A stretch of DNA of 64,000 nt from an uncultured Bacteroidales bacterium. GTDB taxonomy: Bacteria; Bacteroidota; Bacteroidia; Bacteroidales; P3. The stretch is taken from contig ONJQ01000029.1 in NCBI GenBank assembly GCA_900318175.1, positions 1 to 64,000 of the forward strand. Reading direction: 5' to 3'. The notes under the pieces are model-generated. The model saw only the letters and a list, made by a program, of their open reading frames with translations, did not search any database and had not been told where the DNA came from. Positions 52,104-61,200 of this stretch are shown piece by piece (position 1 is the stretch's first letter; each line of letters opens with the position of its first letter). The translations under genes were made by a program, and so were the position numbers.

Positions 52104-52270
52104 ATGGCACATCACAACTCTGCAAAAAAAAGAATCCGTTCCAACGAAAAACCGAGAGACTGCCCAAGATGGTTTCCATCATCGACAAGCTCGCCAAGCG
52201 TTCCGTAATCCACAAGAACAAGGCTGCCAATCTGAAATCCAAGCTCCAGAAGAAGGTCAACGCTATGTAA
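52104..52270 (+). pseudogene. rpsT: Ribosomal protein S20 gene with internal deletion and frameshift
   Basis: The ATG at 52104 opens MAHHNSAKKRIRSNEK, the normal N terminus of bacterial S20. After a junction near 52155 the sequence continues, in another frame, as PKMVSIIDKLAKRSVIHKNK and on to LKSKLQKKVNAM with a stop at 52268-52270. This is the normal S20 C terminus. About 30 codons in between (the RRLHNRYY...TTDK part) are missing. The first frame ends after 34 codons at 52208. An ATG at 52169 could restart the C-terminal piece. S20 is highly conserved, so this is either a real lesion with another copy elsewhere or an assembly error. A normal terminator follows. Confidence 0.8.
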
Positions 52271-52290
52271 TAAGAGGATTCCAAGAATAT

Positions 52291-52322
52291 AAAAGCCGAT
52301 GCACACCGCATCGGCTTTTTTG
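52291..52322 (+). terminator. Intrinsic terminator of tRNA-Glu-rpsT
   Basis: Stem AAAAGCCGATGC/GCATCGGCTTTT with a 5-base loop and a T-run. Confidence 0.9.
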
Positions 52323-52654
52323 TTGCATGTCGTGAGGGGAGGAGTGTCGACAGGAAGGGCCCGGTGCCGCCCGAGCGTGAGGGAAAGCCCCGATGGTCTT
52401 GGGGTATGAGGCCCTGCGGGCTTGCCTCTGCGGAGTGATTGTTTAGGATTTGACTGGTAATTAGTGCTTTATGTTCATTCCGTTTTCGATGCACCCGAAA
52501 TGGGTGCAGGGAACCCCCTATTTTTCGTAAAAAAGATGCTTCTTTGCCCCGTTTTGCAGGGGTGTGAGAGGTGTGGTGGGTATAAAAAATCATTTTTTAA
52601 TAGGTTGAAGAATAGTGTGTTGTAAATTATTTTCAAGAAAAATTCATTTTTTTC
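52323..52654. other. Intergenic region, no gene seen
   Basis: The first 130 bases are GC-rich and the rest is AT-rich. A short hairpin GCACCCgaaatGGGTGC lies at 52491-52507. No coding pattern is found on either strand. Confidence 0.5.
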
Positions 52655-52685
52655 TTTGCTGAATGGGAAAAAAGTCGTACTTTTG
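52655..52685 (+). promoter_or_regulatory. Bacteroidetes promoter of tRNA-Asp
   Basis: TTTG (52655-52658), 19 bases, TACTTTTG (52678-52685). Confidence 0.75.
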
Positions 52686-52734
52686 CACCCGCAATTGAGA
52701 GATAAAGAGAGGTCTTTAAATCATGGTGTAAAAC

Positions 52735-52812
52735 GGTCCGGTAGTTCAGTTTGGTTAGAATACATGCCTGTCACGCATGGGGTCGCGAGTTCGAGTCTCG
52801 TCCGGACCGCCA
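52735..52812 (+). tRNA. tRNA-Asp (anticodon GTC)
   Basis: Acceptor GGTCCGG/CCGGACC, D arm GTTCAG..GGTTAGAAT, anticodon loop CTGTCAC (GTC at 52770-52772), T arm with GAGTTCGAGTCTC, discriminator G and encoded CCA. It closely follows the bacterial tRNA-Asp consensus. Confidence 0.96.
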
Positions 52813-52822
52813 AACGAAAAGG

Positions 52823-52853
52823 AGTCCTCAAAGATTTTGGGGACTTTTTTTTT
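52823..52853 (+). terminator. Intrinsic terminator of tRNA-Asp
   Basis: Stem AGTCCTC/GGGGACT with a 9-base loop and a run of nine T residues, just before the tmRNA gene. Confidence 0.8.
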
Positions 52854-52869
52854 GCTACATACCTCTACC

Positions 52870-53259
52870 GGGGCTGACCGGTTTTGACAGCAAGGAGGGG
52901 GATTTGTAAGCATGCAGGCTCACGCATCAGCAGCCTTAAAAACCGATGCAGAAAGATAATTGGCGAAAATAACTACGCTCTTGCTGCCTAACCGAAGTAT
53001 AGTAGGTTAGCTTAATCCCCGCAACAGTTGCAGGGACAAGACATCTCCCACCGACCCCGCCCGTCGGTCGGTGACCCGGAGGTGCTCATGAGAACGGGAT
53101 AGTCGGTGGTTCGCCTCGCGCCCCCGATGAAGTTTTAGAGGCTAAGGCCTGCCTTGGGTGCCTTTGTCCAGAGCCGGCTCGACAATCAATCAGAGGATAA
53201 GCATGTAGAAAGCACATCTGTCACTTGTTTGGACGAGGGTTCGACTCCCTCCAGCTCCA
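52870..53259 (+). ncRNA. ssrA: Transfer-messenger RNA (tmRNA)
   Basis: The gene begins GGGGCTGACCGGTTTTGACAG, the usual tmRNA 5-prime end, and ends in a T arm GGGTTCGACTCCC and acceptor CAGCTCC plus A. The resume codon GGC (52962) opens the tag GENNYALAA, ending in TAA at 52989-52991; with the carried Ala this gives the degradation tag. The 3-prime CCA is not encoded. The tRNA-like ends pair as GGGGCTG/CAGCTCC. It rescues stalled ribosomes together with SmpB. No separate promoter was identified; it lies 17 bases after the tRNA-Asp terminator. Confidence 0.96.
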
Positions 53260-53511
53260 CAAAAAAAGACCGCCTGAGAGCGGTCTTTTTTTTGTAGCTG
53301 GAGGGAGTCGGAAGCATGAGGAGTTTCGGAGGTGAGGGTGTTCCGCTCCTCGGCTCCCCGCCTCGCTCGCTGGCGGAACGGCCACAGGCAGTTCCTTTCT
53401 TCTCCAGCTCCACAAAGAAAGACCGCCTGAGAGCGGTCTTTTTTTTTGTAGCTGGAGGGAGTCGGAAGCATGAGAAGTGTCGGAGGTGAGGGTGTTCCGC
53501 TCCTCGGCTCC
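53249..53511 (+). repeat. Tandem duplication of tmRNA 3-prime end plus terminator (153-bp period)
   Basis: CTCCAGCTCCAC with the terminator and about 65 downstream bases (53249-53357) recur at 53402-53510 with few changes. The second unit has no tRNA-like body before it. A GC-rich stretch with CGGCTCCCCGCCTC separates the two units. Confidence 0.85.
53261..53293 (+). terminator. Intrinsic terminator of tmRNA (first copy)
   Basis: Stem AAAAAGACCGC/GCGGTCTTTTT with loop CTGAGA and eight T residues. It is nested in a longer palindrome: CGACTCCCTCCAGCT of the tmRNA 3-prime end (53242-53256) is repeated inverted at 53296-53310. Confidence 0.85.
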
Positions 53512-53756
53512 TGCGGCCTTCCCGTTGTGGGAGCCCTGTTAGAGGGGCAGAACCTCTGGGGCTCCCCGTCGCCCCTGCCTTCGCTCTCCAGTGGCTCCGT
53601 ACTCGTGGTGGGCAACGAGGGCCGTGGCCTCACCCCGCAGGTCAGGGAGTGCGTCACCGCCCCGTCACCATCCCCAACCTCGGCGGCACTGCCGAGTCCC
53701 TCAACGCCACCGTGGCCTGAGCCATCCTCATGGCGCAGATGCTGCAAAAACCGTAA
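53512..53756 (+). pseudogene. Fragment of a SpoU/TrmH-type RNA 2-prime-O-methyltransferase
   Basis: The frame reads GLPVVGALLEGQNLWG, then SVLVVGNEGRGLTPQVRECV, which is SPOUT motif 2 of TrmH-family methylases. After a one-base frame change near 53653 it continues as PVTIPNLGGTAESLNATVA, which is motif 3. An in-frame TGA follows (53718-53720), then AILMAQMLQKP and a stop at 53756. Only the C-terminal third exists, joined to the duplicated tmRNA terminator unit. It is debris of a formerly complete gene. Confidence 0.72.
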
Positions 53757-54134
53757 CGCCGCCACCCCGCGCCTACGGCCTCTGCGGTGCTATTCATACC
53801 TCAAAAGCGAAAAGCAGTCCCATTGGCGTATTAATTCATTAACGGTTTTCCACGTTCAAAACCCCAGCGACCCCAAAACGCCCGTTCAACGCTCCTTCTA
53901 TATTGAGTCAATATTGAAGGAGCGTTGAACGAAGGTTGAAGGGTCGCATCAGTAGCCTGAATACATGGTCTTTACGCCACCCCTACCGACGCCTTCATAC
54001 AAATGCTCAGTGAGTTGCAGACAGCTCGCAGCCTTGGGAAGGGCAACACATCCCATCACTACCCAAAAGTTTCATGGCTTTCTCCAAACTACAGACACTG
54101 GGTTATGCGGGTGAACCACAAAAGACCATCACTT
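53757..54134. other. Intergenic region with a 49-nt near-perfect palindrome
   Basis: No gene is supported. The palindrome lies at 53883-53931. The rest shows no recognisable structure up to the promoter at 54138. Confidence 0.5.
53883..53931. repeat. 49-nt palindrome (24-bp arms, one mismatch)
   Basis: CGTTCAACGCTCCTTC (53883-53898) pairs with GAAGGAGCGTTGAACG (53916-53931), and the inside ATATTGA-g-TCAATAT pairs too, with one T-T mismatch. It would form a hairpin on either strand. Confidence 0.75.
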
Positions 54135-54137
54135 TTG

Positions 54138-54167
54138 TTGTAATGTCGGGGAAATTATGTATCTTTG
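54138..54167 (+). promoter_or_regulatory. Bacteroidetes promoter of DUF4062-TPR gene
   Basis: TTG (54138-54140), 19 bases, TATCTTTG (54160-54167), 20 bases before the ATG at 54188. Confidence 0.75.
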
Positions 54168-54187
54168 CAATTTGAAAAACTATCCCT

Positions 54188-56239
54188 ATGGAGCAAAAAA
54201 CATATAGCGTTTACAAGGTCTTTTTGGCCAGTAGCAATGAGTTGGCGGATGACCGGAAGCATTTTGATGATAATATTCACAAGATAAATCATGTGCTGAA
54301 TGGTTTGGGTTACCATATTGAGGTGGTGCAATGGGAGTTTCTGGACCCCGCGATGCCCGACGATGGTAGGAGTCAGGATGAATACAACCGGCAGCTGAAG
54401 GATTGCGACGAGTGTATAGTCCTGTTTTGGCGCAAACTGGGGAAATACACGAAGGAGGAATTGGATACCGCCTACAAGGAGAAATACTCGGACGGACGCC
54501 TGTCGCGTCTTACTGTTTATTTCAAAGATAGTGCGCCAGGAAGCATAACACCAGAGTTGAAGTTGTTCAGGAAGCAGTTCCCCCAAATCCATAATGAGCG
54601 ATACCCTTCTTCGTACAGAAGCATCGAGTCCGTGGAGAGCGATTTCCTCCTCTACTTTGTCCAGCGGGAGGGCATCACCACCTCGGCAAGGGTGACGTTG
54701 AGTGATTCCCAAATATTGTTGAATGGAAAGCCTGTCGGCGAGATTTCCAAGATGTCGCTGGCGTACGGGAACAAGCCGTACCAGAAATTGCTCAACGATG
54801 TGGCCGAACTGGAGCAGGGCTTGCAGTCGGCTAAGGGTACGGTGCGTTTGGCTTTGAATACAGCCCTGGAAGGGAAAAGGAAGGAACTGCAAGAGATGGA
54901 GGAGAAACTCTTTGCCATTGCGCAGACCATCATGCGGATTACCATTGACGACCCTGATGACGAACAGGTGAGGCAAGCGAAGGATTACGCAGCGGAAGGC
55001 AAATTTGAGGAAGCACTCGCCTTGCTGGGCGAAGACGAACTGATAGCCGAAGCCCAGCGTTTGTCCGCTTTGGCAGCGGCTGTCAAAAATAAGCAAAGAG
55101 TATCGGTTGAGAAGATAGTGCTGCGCATACAGCTGCTGTCCGCTGCCAAGTCTGATAACACTTGGGTGCAGCAATGCATCAACCTTTACAGGCAAGCGGT
55201 GGCGTTTGCCCGCCCATGCTATGCTCCCTTCGACTTGGCAAGTCTGGTTTTCAGTCAAGCAACGTTTCTTCAAGAGAACAATCAATTCAAAGAGGCGGCG
55301 GAGGCTTATCTGGAAGTGCTGTCCTATCTACGAGAGCAAGGAGACTTGCCCAATGTTGCCACGACGCTGAACAATCTGGCCAACCTCCACAGCGACACCC
55401 ACGACTTCAAGGCGGCCGAGAAGGAATACCAAGAGGCGTTGGCAATATATAGGGAGTTGGCCAAGACAACGCCCGAGGCGTATCTGCCTGATGTGGCCGG
55501 GACGCTGAACAATTTGGCCAACCTCCACAGCTACACCCACGACTTCAAGACAGCCGAGAAGGAATACCAAGAGGCGTTGGCAATATATAAGGAGTTGGCC
55601 CAGTCAACGCCCGAGGCGTATCTGCCTGATGTGGCTATGACGCTGAACAATTTGGCAGTCCTCCACAAAGACACCCATGACTTCAAGGCAGCCGAGGAGG
55701 AATACCGAGAGGCGTTGGGTATCCGTCGGGAGTTGGCCAAGACAACGCCCGAGGCGTATCTGCCTTATGTGGCCGGGACGCTGAACAATTTGGCCAACCT
55801 CCACAGAAACACCCACGACTTCGAGGCAGCCGAGGAGGAATACCAAGAGGCGTTGGGTATCCGTCGGGAGTTGGCCAAGACAACGCCCGAGGCGTACCTG
55901 CCCAATGTGGCCACGACGCTGAACAATTTGGCCATCCTCCACTGTTACATTCACGACTTCAAGGCAGCCGAGAAGGAATACCAAGAGGCGTTGGCAAAAT
56001 ATAGGGAGTTGGCCAGGACAACGCCCGAGGCGTATTTGCCTTATGTGGCTATTACGCTATACAATATGGCCATTCTCTTTGTACAACAAGAGCAGTACGG
56101 GGATGCTGAGAAGGCTGCAGAGGAGTCCTTGGCAATCTATCAGCAGATGGCGCAAAAGAGCGAGTCGGCTTTTGGCTCAGATGTGAAGAATGCGCAGCAA
56201 CTGCTTGATATAATCCGCAAAGTTATGCAGTCCGCTTAA
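54188..56239 (+). CDS. DUF4062-like domain protein with C-terminal TPR repeats
   Basis: The 683-residue cytosolic protein begins with a TIR-like DUF4062-type domain (about 8-160: YKVFLASSNELADDRKHFDD, then DECIVLFWRKLGKYTKEELD). A coiled-coil linker (180-260) and a helical region follow. From about residue 386 there are five to six TPR units of 46 residues (LNNLANLHSDTHDFKAAEKE). The units are nearly identical at the DNA level with a 138-bp period. Similar signalling-domain plus TPR arrangements occur in bacterial immune sensors, so a defence role is possible but not shown. It is monocistronic with its own promoter. Confidence 0.8.
   Translation: MEQKTYSVYKVFLASSNELADDRKHFDDNIHKINHVLNGLGYHIEVVQWEFLDPAMPDDGRSQDEYNRQLKDCDECIVLFWRKLGKYTKEELDTAYKEKYSDGRLSRLTVYFKDSAPGSITPELKLFRKQFPQIHNERYPSSYRSIESVESDFLLYFVQREGITTSARVTLSDSQILLNGKPVGEISKMSLAYGNKPYQKLLNDVAELEQGLQSAKGTVRLALNTALEGKRKELQEMEEKLFAIAQTIMRITIDDPDDEQVRQAKDYAAEGKFEEALALLGEDELIAEAQRLSALAAAVKNKQRVSVEKIVLRIQLLSAAKSDNTWVQQCINLYRQAVAFARPCYAPFDLASLVFSQATFLQENNQFKEAAEAYLEVLSYLREQGDLPNVATTLNNLANLHSDTHDFKAAEKEYQEALAIYRELAKTTPEAYLPDVAGTLNNLANLHSYTHDFKTAEKEYQEALAIYKELAQSTPEAYLPDVAMTLNNLAVLHKDTHDFKAAEEEYREALGIRRELAKTTPEAYLPYVAGTLNNLANLHRNTHDFEAAEEEYQEALGIRRELAKTTPEAYLPNVATTLNNLAILHCYIHDFKAAEKEYQEALAKYRELARTTPEAYLPYVAITLYNMAILFVQQEQYGDAEKAAEESLAIYQQMAQKSESAFGSDVKNAQQLLDIIRKVMQSA
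55345..56070 (+). repeat. Tandem 138-bp coding repeats (TPR array)
   Basis: The word GACGCTGAACAA starts at 55363, 55501, 55639, 55777 and 55915, a constant period of 138 bases (46 codons); a sixth, diverged unit follows near 56053. Unit-to-unit identity is very high by eye, which points to recent expansion or gene conversion. Confidence 0.88.
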
Positions 56240-56559
56240 AGGGGAGGCTTGTTATGGACAAAAAGCATTGCCGTTGGCTGATGGCCAAAGGCAGTGCTTG
56301 TTTCGTTTTGAGGAGGTATGATGGGGGCTGAAAGCGGAATGAGGGCTGAGGACAATAAGTGGCTGTTGAGAGGGGGAGTTGTAGTTATTTGCAAAACTGA
56401 GGAAAAAAAGAGCATCGAAAGGGCAATATATTAAAAATAATTAGTATTTTTGCATTTGTAAGTTGTTCGGCTTTGTGCACAGATTAATAGGCATGAAGCC
56501 GAAGATTGAGGCATTACTATAGAGACAAGAAAACAAATATTAATCAAAATTATCAGACA
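56240..56559. other. Intergenic region with promoter of T9SS adhesin gene
   Basis: No gene is supported. TATTTTTG at 56445-56452 is a -7 box about 108 bases before the ATG at 56560. Confidence 0.55.
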
Positions 56560-58251
56560 ATGAATGTAAAAGTACGTTTTTTGGCAGCGATAGCGGTGCT
56601 GTTAGCATTGCCGTTCGCCGCCGGGGCACAGGACAAGCCGTGTGACCCCATCAATTCACTGCCGTGGTGGGAGGACTTCCAGGCCTACCCCCACAACACT
56701 ACGCCCCCTACGGAGCCAGCCTGTTGGCACTTCCAGGGCACCAACGAGCCCTCCATTGGTTCCTACAACATCAATGGCGGCTACCTGACTTGTGTGCTGG
56801 ACCTCTACAGCACTGGCGAGACATGGGCAGTGCTGCAGAACCCCTTCGACACTACGGTGTCCGTAAACCATCTGCAGGTGACCTTCAGCGCCGGTAAGTC
56901 GCGCAATGATGCCTCGCTGAATTCCGACCTGATTATCGGCATCTGCAAGAACCCCACCAACCCTGTGGGCAACTTCACCCCGCTGGACACGGTGTTGGCC
57001 ATTCCTTACTGCTCGCCTGACACGATGGCGCGTTTCACGGTCGACTTTTCGGGCTACACGGACACGGGCCGTTACTTCTGCTTTTTGACCAAGCCGCTGC
57101 TGTCGTCGGGTGTGAACTTCCTGGCCATCGACAGCCTGGTGTTCAACTTTAACGACCACTGCATGGTGCCTGATCACTTCAGGGTGGGATTTGTGACCGA
57201 CCAATCCGCCACCTTTGACTGGAACCAGTACAGCTCCGGCCACGCCGATTTGGAATACAAGCGGGTGTCCGACACTGGCTGGACCACCCTGCCTGTGATG
57301 GGCCGCAGCTACACCTACACTGCTTTTGCACCCAACACGGCCTATATGGCCCGCTTGCGTCAGGACTGCTCCTTGGCCTACAACGGCTACTCTGACTGGT
57401 CCGACACTGTCTATTTCACCACCGACACCGTGCGTTGCCGCATGCCGCAGAATCTGCTCTCCACGGACATTGGCAACTCCACTGCCACGTTCCAGTGGAC
57501 CACGAGCGGTTCCGCCACCTCGTGGGAGGTGCATGTGTTCAACAGCACCTACGACCGCACCTTCACCTCCAACACCAACAGCTACACGGTGACGGGCTTG
57601 ACCTACGGCACCAACTATCGCGTCTGTGTGCGTTCCATGTGCGACGCCACCAACACCTCCGAGTGGACCGACACCATCATGTTCACCACCAGCGAGTGCT
57701 TCCCCGTCAACAATGTCGTTGCCGCCCCGCGGGTGCACGACGCTCAGATTGACTGGACCGAGGGCACCAGCTCCACGGGTGAGTGGGAAGTGGTGTATGG
57801 TCTTGCCGGCTTTGCCGATGGCGACGAGCTGGGCTCAGTTGCCGTTTCCGGCACAGCGCATGTCGTCATCACGGATCTTGATTCCGCCACGGCCTACACC
57901 GCCAAGGTCCGCACGCTCTGTGCCGACGACCGCACCAGCGAGTTCCGTTCCGTGACCTTCACCACCCTTCCCGGCCAGCAACACGAAGGCATAGAGGTGG
58001 TGAAAGATGTGCAGGTGAAAATCTATCCCAACCCGGCAACCAGCAGTGCCACCATTGCCGTCGGCGGTGTTGGCGGGCAGGTGAATGTGGCCATCATTGC
58101 TGTTGATGGCCGCACGGTGCAGACCTTCACTAAAGACTGCCCTGCCGACTGCGAAGTGGTTCTTGATGTCGACGGACTGACCGAGGGCACCTATCTGGTG
58201 CGCGTCAAAGGCGAAAAGTTCGAGACCGTCCAAAAACTTAATGTCCAATAA
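56560..58251 (+). CDS. Secreted fibronectin type III protein with type IX sorting domain
   Basis: The 563-residue product has a signal peptide (MNVKVRFLAAIAVLLALPFA), an N-terminal cleaved-adhesin-like jelly-roll (residues 25-205, LPWWEDFQAYPHNTTPPTEP at the start) and three FN3 domains (about 210-300, 305-390, 395-475). The C-terminal type A type IX secretion sorting domain holds the YPNPA motif at about 488 and ends VRVKGEKFETVQKLNVQ. It should be exported by the type IX machinery and fixed to the cell surface. It is followed by a related, much larger gene at 20 bases. Confidence 0.88.
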   Translation: MNVKVRFLAAIAVLLALPFAAGAQDKPCDPINSLPWWEDFQAYPHNTTPPTEPACWHFQGTNEPSIGSYNINGGYLTCVLDLYSTGETWAVLQNPFDTTVSVNHLQVTFSAGKSRNDASLNSDLIIGICKNPTNPVGNFTPLDTVLAIPYCSPDTMARFTVDFSGYTDTGRYFCFLTKPLLSSGVNFLAIDSLVFNFNDHCMVPDHFRVGFVTDQSATFDWNQYSSGHADLEYKRVSDTGWTTLPVMGRSYTYTAFAPNTAYMARLRQDCSLAYNGYSDWSDTVYFTTDTVRCRMPQNLLSTDIGNSTATFQWTTSGSATSWEVHVFNSTYDRTFTSNTNSYTVTGLTYGTNYRVCVRSMCDATNTSEWTDTIMFTTSECFPVNNVVAAPRVHDAQIDWTEGTSSTGEWEVVYGLAGFADGDELGSVAVSGTAHVVITDLDSATAYTAKVRTLCADDRTSEFRSVTFTTLPGQQHEGIEVVKDVQVKIYPNPATSSATIAVGGVGGQVNVAIIAVDGRTVQTFTKDCPADCEVVLDVDGLTEGTYLVRVKGEKFETVQKLNVQ

Positions 58252-58271
58252 CAGTTTAGCAAGTGATTACT

Positions 58272-61200
58272 ATGAAGAATTTATTTAGAAATATTGCGTT
58301 GCTTGCAGCTGTTGTGCTGCCATTAGCAACATGGGGACAGTCCTACCAGTCCGTTCCCTACACCACGGGTTTCGAAGGCCTCTCCACAGGCGACCAGCCT
58401 ACGGGCTGGGTGGCCTACGAGAGCGTCACCACGAGCCTTGCCACCTTCCCCTGTGCTTACAACTGGTCCGGCAATGCCCGCAACGGCAGTGTGTACTATG
58501 AGTTTGAGTTCGCGTCGGGTTCGGCTGTGCGCACGCTGCTTGCAGCCACCTGCGAGTTTGCCGACCCCAGCAATCTGATGGTGGACTTCTATGCCTCAAC
58601 CATTGCCTCCTATGCTCCCACCCTGTTCGAGGTGGGTGTGATGGAGGACACGGTCTTTGTCCCCGTGGATACGGTGACGCTGACCAATGCCGGTTCGTTC
58701 AGCTCGTCGTCCTACTACCACTACCGCGTGTATCTGGTAGAGTACACGGGTACTGGTCACCGCATTGCCTTCCGTGCATATAAAAGCGGTACGGGACAGA
58801 TGACCCTGTTCCTTGACGACCTGACTGTCTCCACTGCGCCCACCTGTGCCTATATGCCCGGCACCCCGAGCGCCACGGTCGATTCCAACAGCGCCACCCT
58901 GACATGGAGTGCTCCCTCCGTCTCGGCTGGCTACTTCATCTATATGAACAACGACAGCTCATGGTACTATTCCTCTACCAACAGCTATTCCTTCTATGCC
59001 CTCAATCCCAACACGCAGTACAGCGGTTATATCTACAACACCTGCAACGGCAGCGACACCAGCGAGGCTGTACCCTTCAGCTTCCGCACTGCCTGCGGCA
59101 TGACCGTCCTGCCCCTCGTCGAAGACTTTGAGAGTGGCGGCAGCGTGCCTCCCTGCTGGACCATCACCGAGTCCACGGGTTCCTATCCCACCGTGTATAG
59201 CAGCTATGCCCATAACGGCTCCCACTGCTTCCGCATGTATAGCACGGGTACCTATCAGTCTTTAGCCTCACCGCTCATCTACACCGACCTCAACCTCCTT
59301 CAGGTGAAGTTTTGGGCAAGGAAATCATCCACCTACTACACATCCGCCTTCGCCGTGGGTTACACCACCAGCCTTGATTCAGTAGCCAATGCTGTTTGGG
59401 TGGATACCGTTGACCTTGGCACAGACTATACTGAATACCTCTATCAATTTGAGAATGCCCCGTCCGCCAACGGCTATATCATCTTCCGCAAGACCACCTA
59501 TTCCGGCGACTACGGCTCCATCTATATTGACGACATAGAGATTTCATTAGCTCCCAGCTGCACCTCCATGCCCGGCACCCCTGTGGTTGACGCTGTCGAC
59601 TCCAACAGTGCCACACTCCATTGGAACAGCGCAGCCGCTGGTGGCTACTATGCTCTGTATGTCCAAGAGGACAACACGTGGTTCAACGTCTACGACACCT
59701 CCTACACCATCACTGGCCTCACTCCGAACACCCCCTATTCGGGCCGCCTCTACAACATCTGCCTTTCCGGCGACACCAGCAACTGCACCTACTTCAGCTT
59801 CCGCACCTCCTGTGGCGCCACTCAATTGCCCCTTGTGGAAGACTTTGACGGCTATGGCGGTGGGTTCCCCTCCTGCTGGCGCGTCACCGAGTCCTCCGGC
59901 ACATATCCCTACGTCTCTTCCAGTGCCGGTCGCAGCGGCTATGGCCTTTACAACTATGCCAGCAGTACTAACCTTTCCATTGCCTCTCCGCGCATAGAGC
60001 AGCCCATCAACACCATCGAGACCAAGTTCTGGGCACGTGAGACCGGCAATGACAACATGCGCGTGGCTGTTGGCTATGTCACCAACCTCGACTCGGTAAG
60101 CACCAGTGCTGTGTGGGTTGACACCTTATACCTCACCACCGACTGGGCCGAATACACTACAAGCTTCGCCCACCTTACCACTGGCGACACGGGTCACGTT
60201 GTCTACCGCAAACTCTCTGGCGGATACAATTATGTCTACATCGACGACATCACCATCCGCGAAATCCGCAACTGTGGCTATCCTGATAATTTTGTCTCCA
60301 CAGGCACTGCCTCCGGCACTATGTCCTTGGCTTGGAGCGACAGCCTCGGCTCCATGTGGGAAGTGGTGTACGGACCTGCCGGTATCAACCCCGACACCGT
60401 GCTCACCAACACGCAGACAACCACCATCCCCTCCATCACCATCATCGGTCTTGAGGACTCCATCACTTACGACTTCTACGTCCGCTCCCTTTGCTCCGGC
60501 GAGAGCAGCTATTGGCAGGGACCCATCACTGCTCGTCCCAACCTCTATGTCATGACCGCCAACGCTGCCGACACCGTTTCCATGTGTGGCGGTACCATTG
60601 TGGACGATGGTGGCTTAGACGGCAACTACTCCTATTCCCAAAACTCCACCCTTGTGGTGTATCCGACTGACAACACACAGACCATCCGTGTCCGTGGTAG
60701 CTACCACACCTATTCCTCCGACCCCTATTATGGTCAGCTCACCATCTATGAGGGCGTTGGCACCACTGGCCGAGTACTCGGCTCCTTCTCAGGTCAGGAC
60801 ACCCTCAATGTGGCCTCTCTGCAAGGTGCTGTCACCATCACCTTCGTCTCGACGGGTTATAGCTCCTACTACACCTCTTCGGGCTACGAGCTCGGTCTCA
60901 GCTGCGAACCCATGGCCTCCTGCAACCCCGTCTATAATGTCGAGGTGACTGACGTGGCCGGTGCTTCCGCCATCGTCAATTGGCAATATGGCACCCTCGT
61001 TACTCCCCAAAGCTTCACCGTTACCGTCACCGACACTGCACTTGGAGCTTCCACCTCCTACACTGTGGCAGACACCGTGCGCAGCTATCAGCTCAGCGGC
61101 CTCACACAGACCACTACCTACCTTGTCACCGTCACGGCCAACTGCACTGGCACCGACGTCAGCAATCCCGAGGGAGTTTACTTCACCACCACCTGCTATG

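Noticed and set aside
53470..53928. 152-codon frame as an intact gene
   Set aside because: Its central part is the methylase fragment in one frame, and the rest is out of frame or repeat sequence. It is called as a pseudogene instead.
55345..56070. Regular repeats as a CRISPR array
   Set aside because: The period is 138 bases with no unique spacers, it is in frame inside a TPR protein, and no cas genes are present. No CRISPR array was seen in the window.
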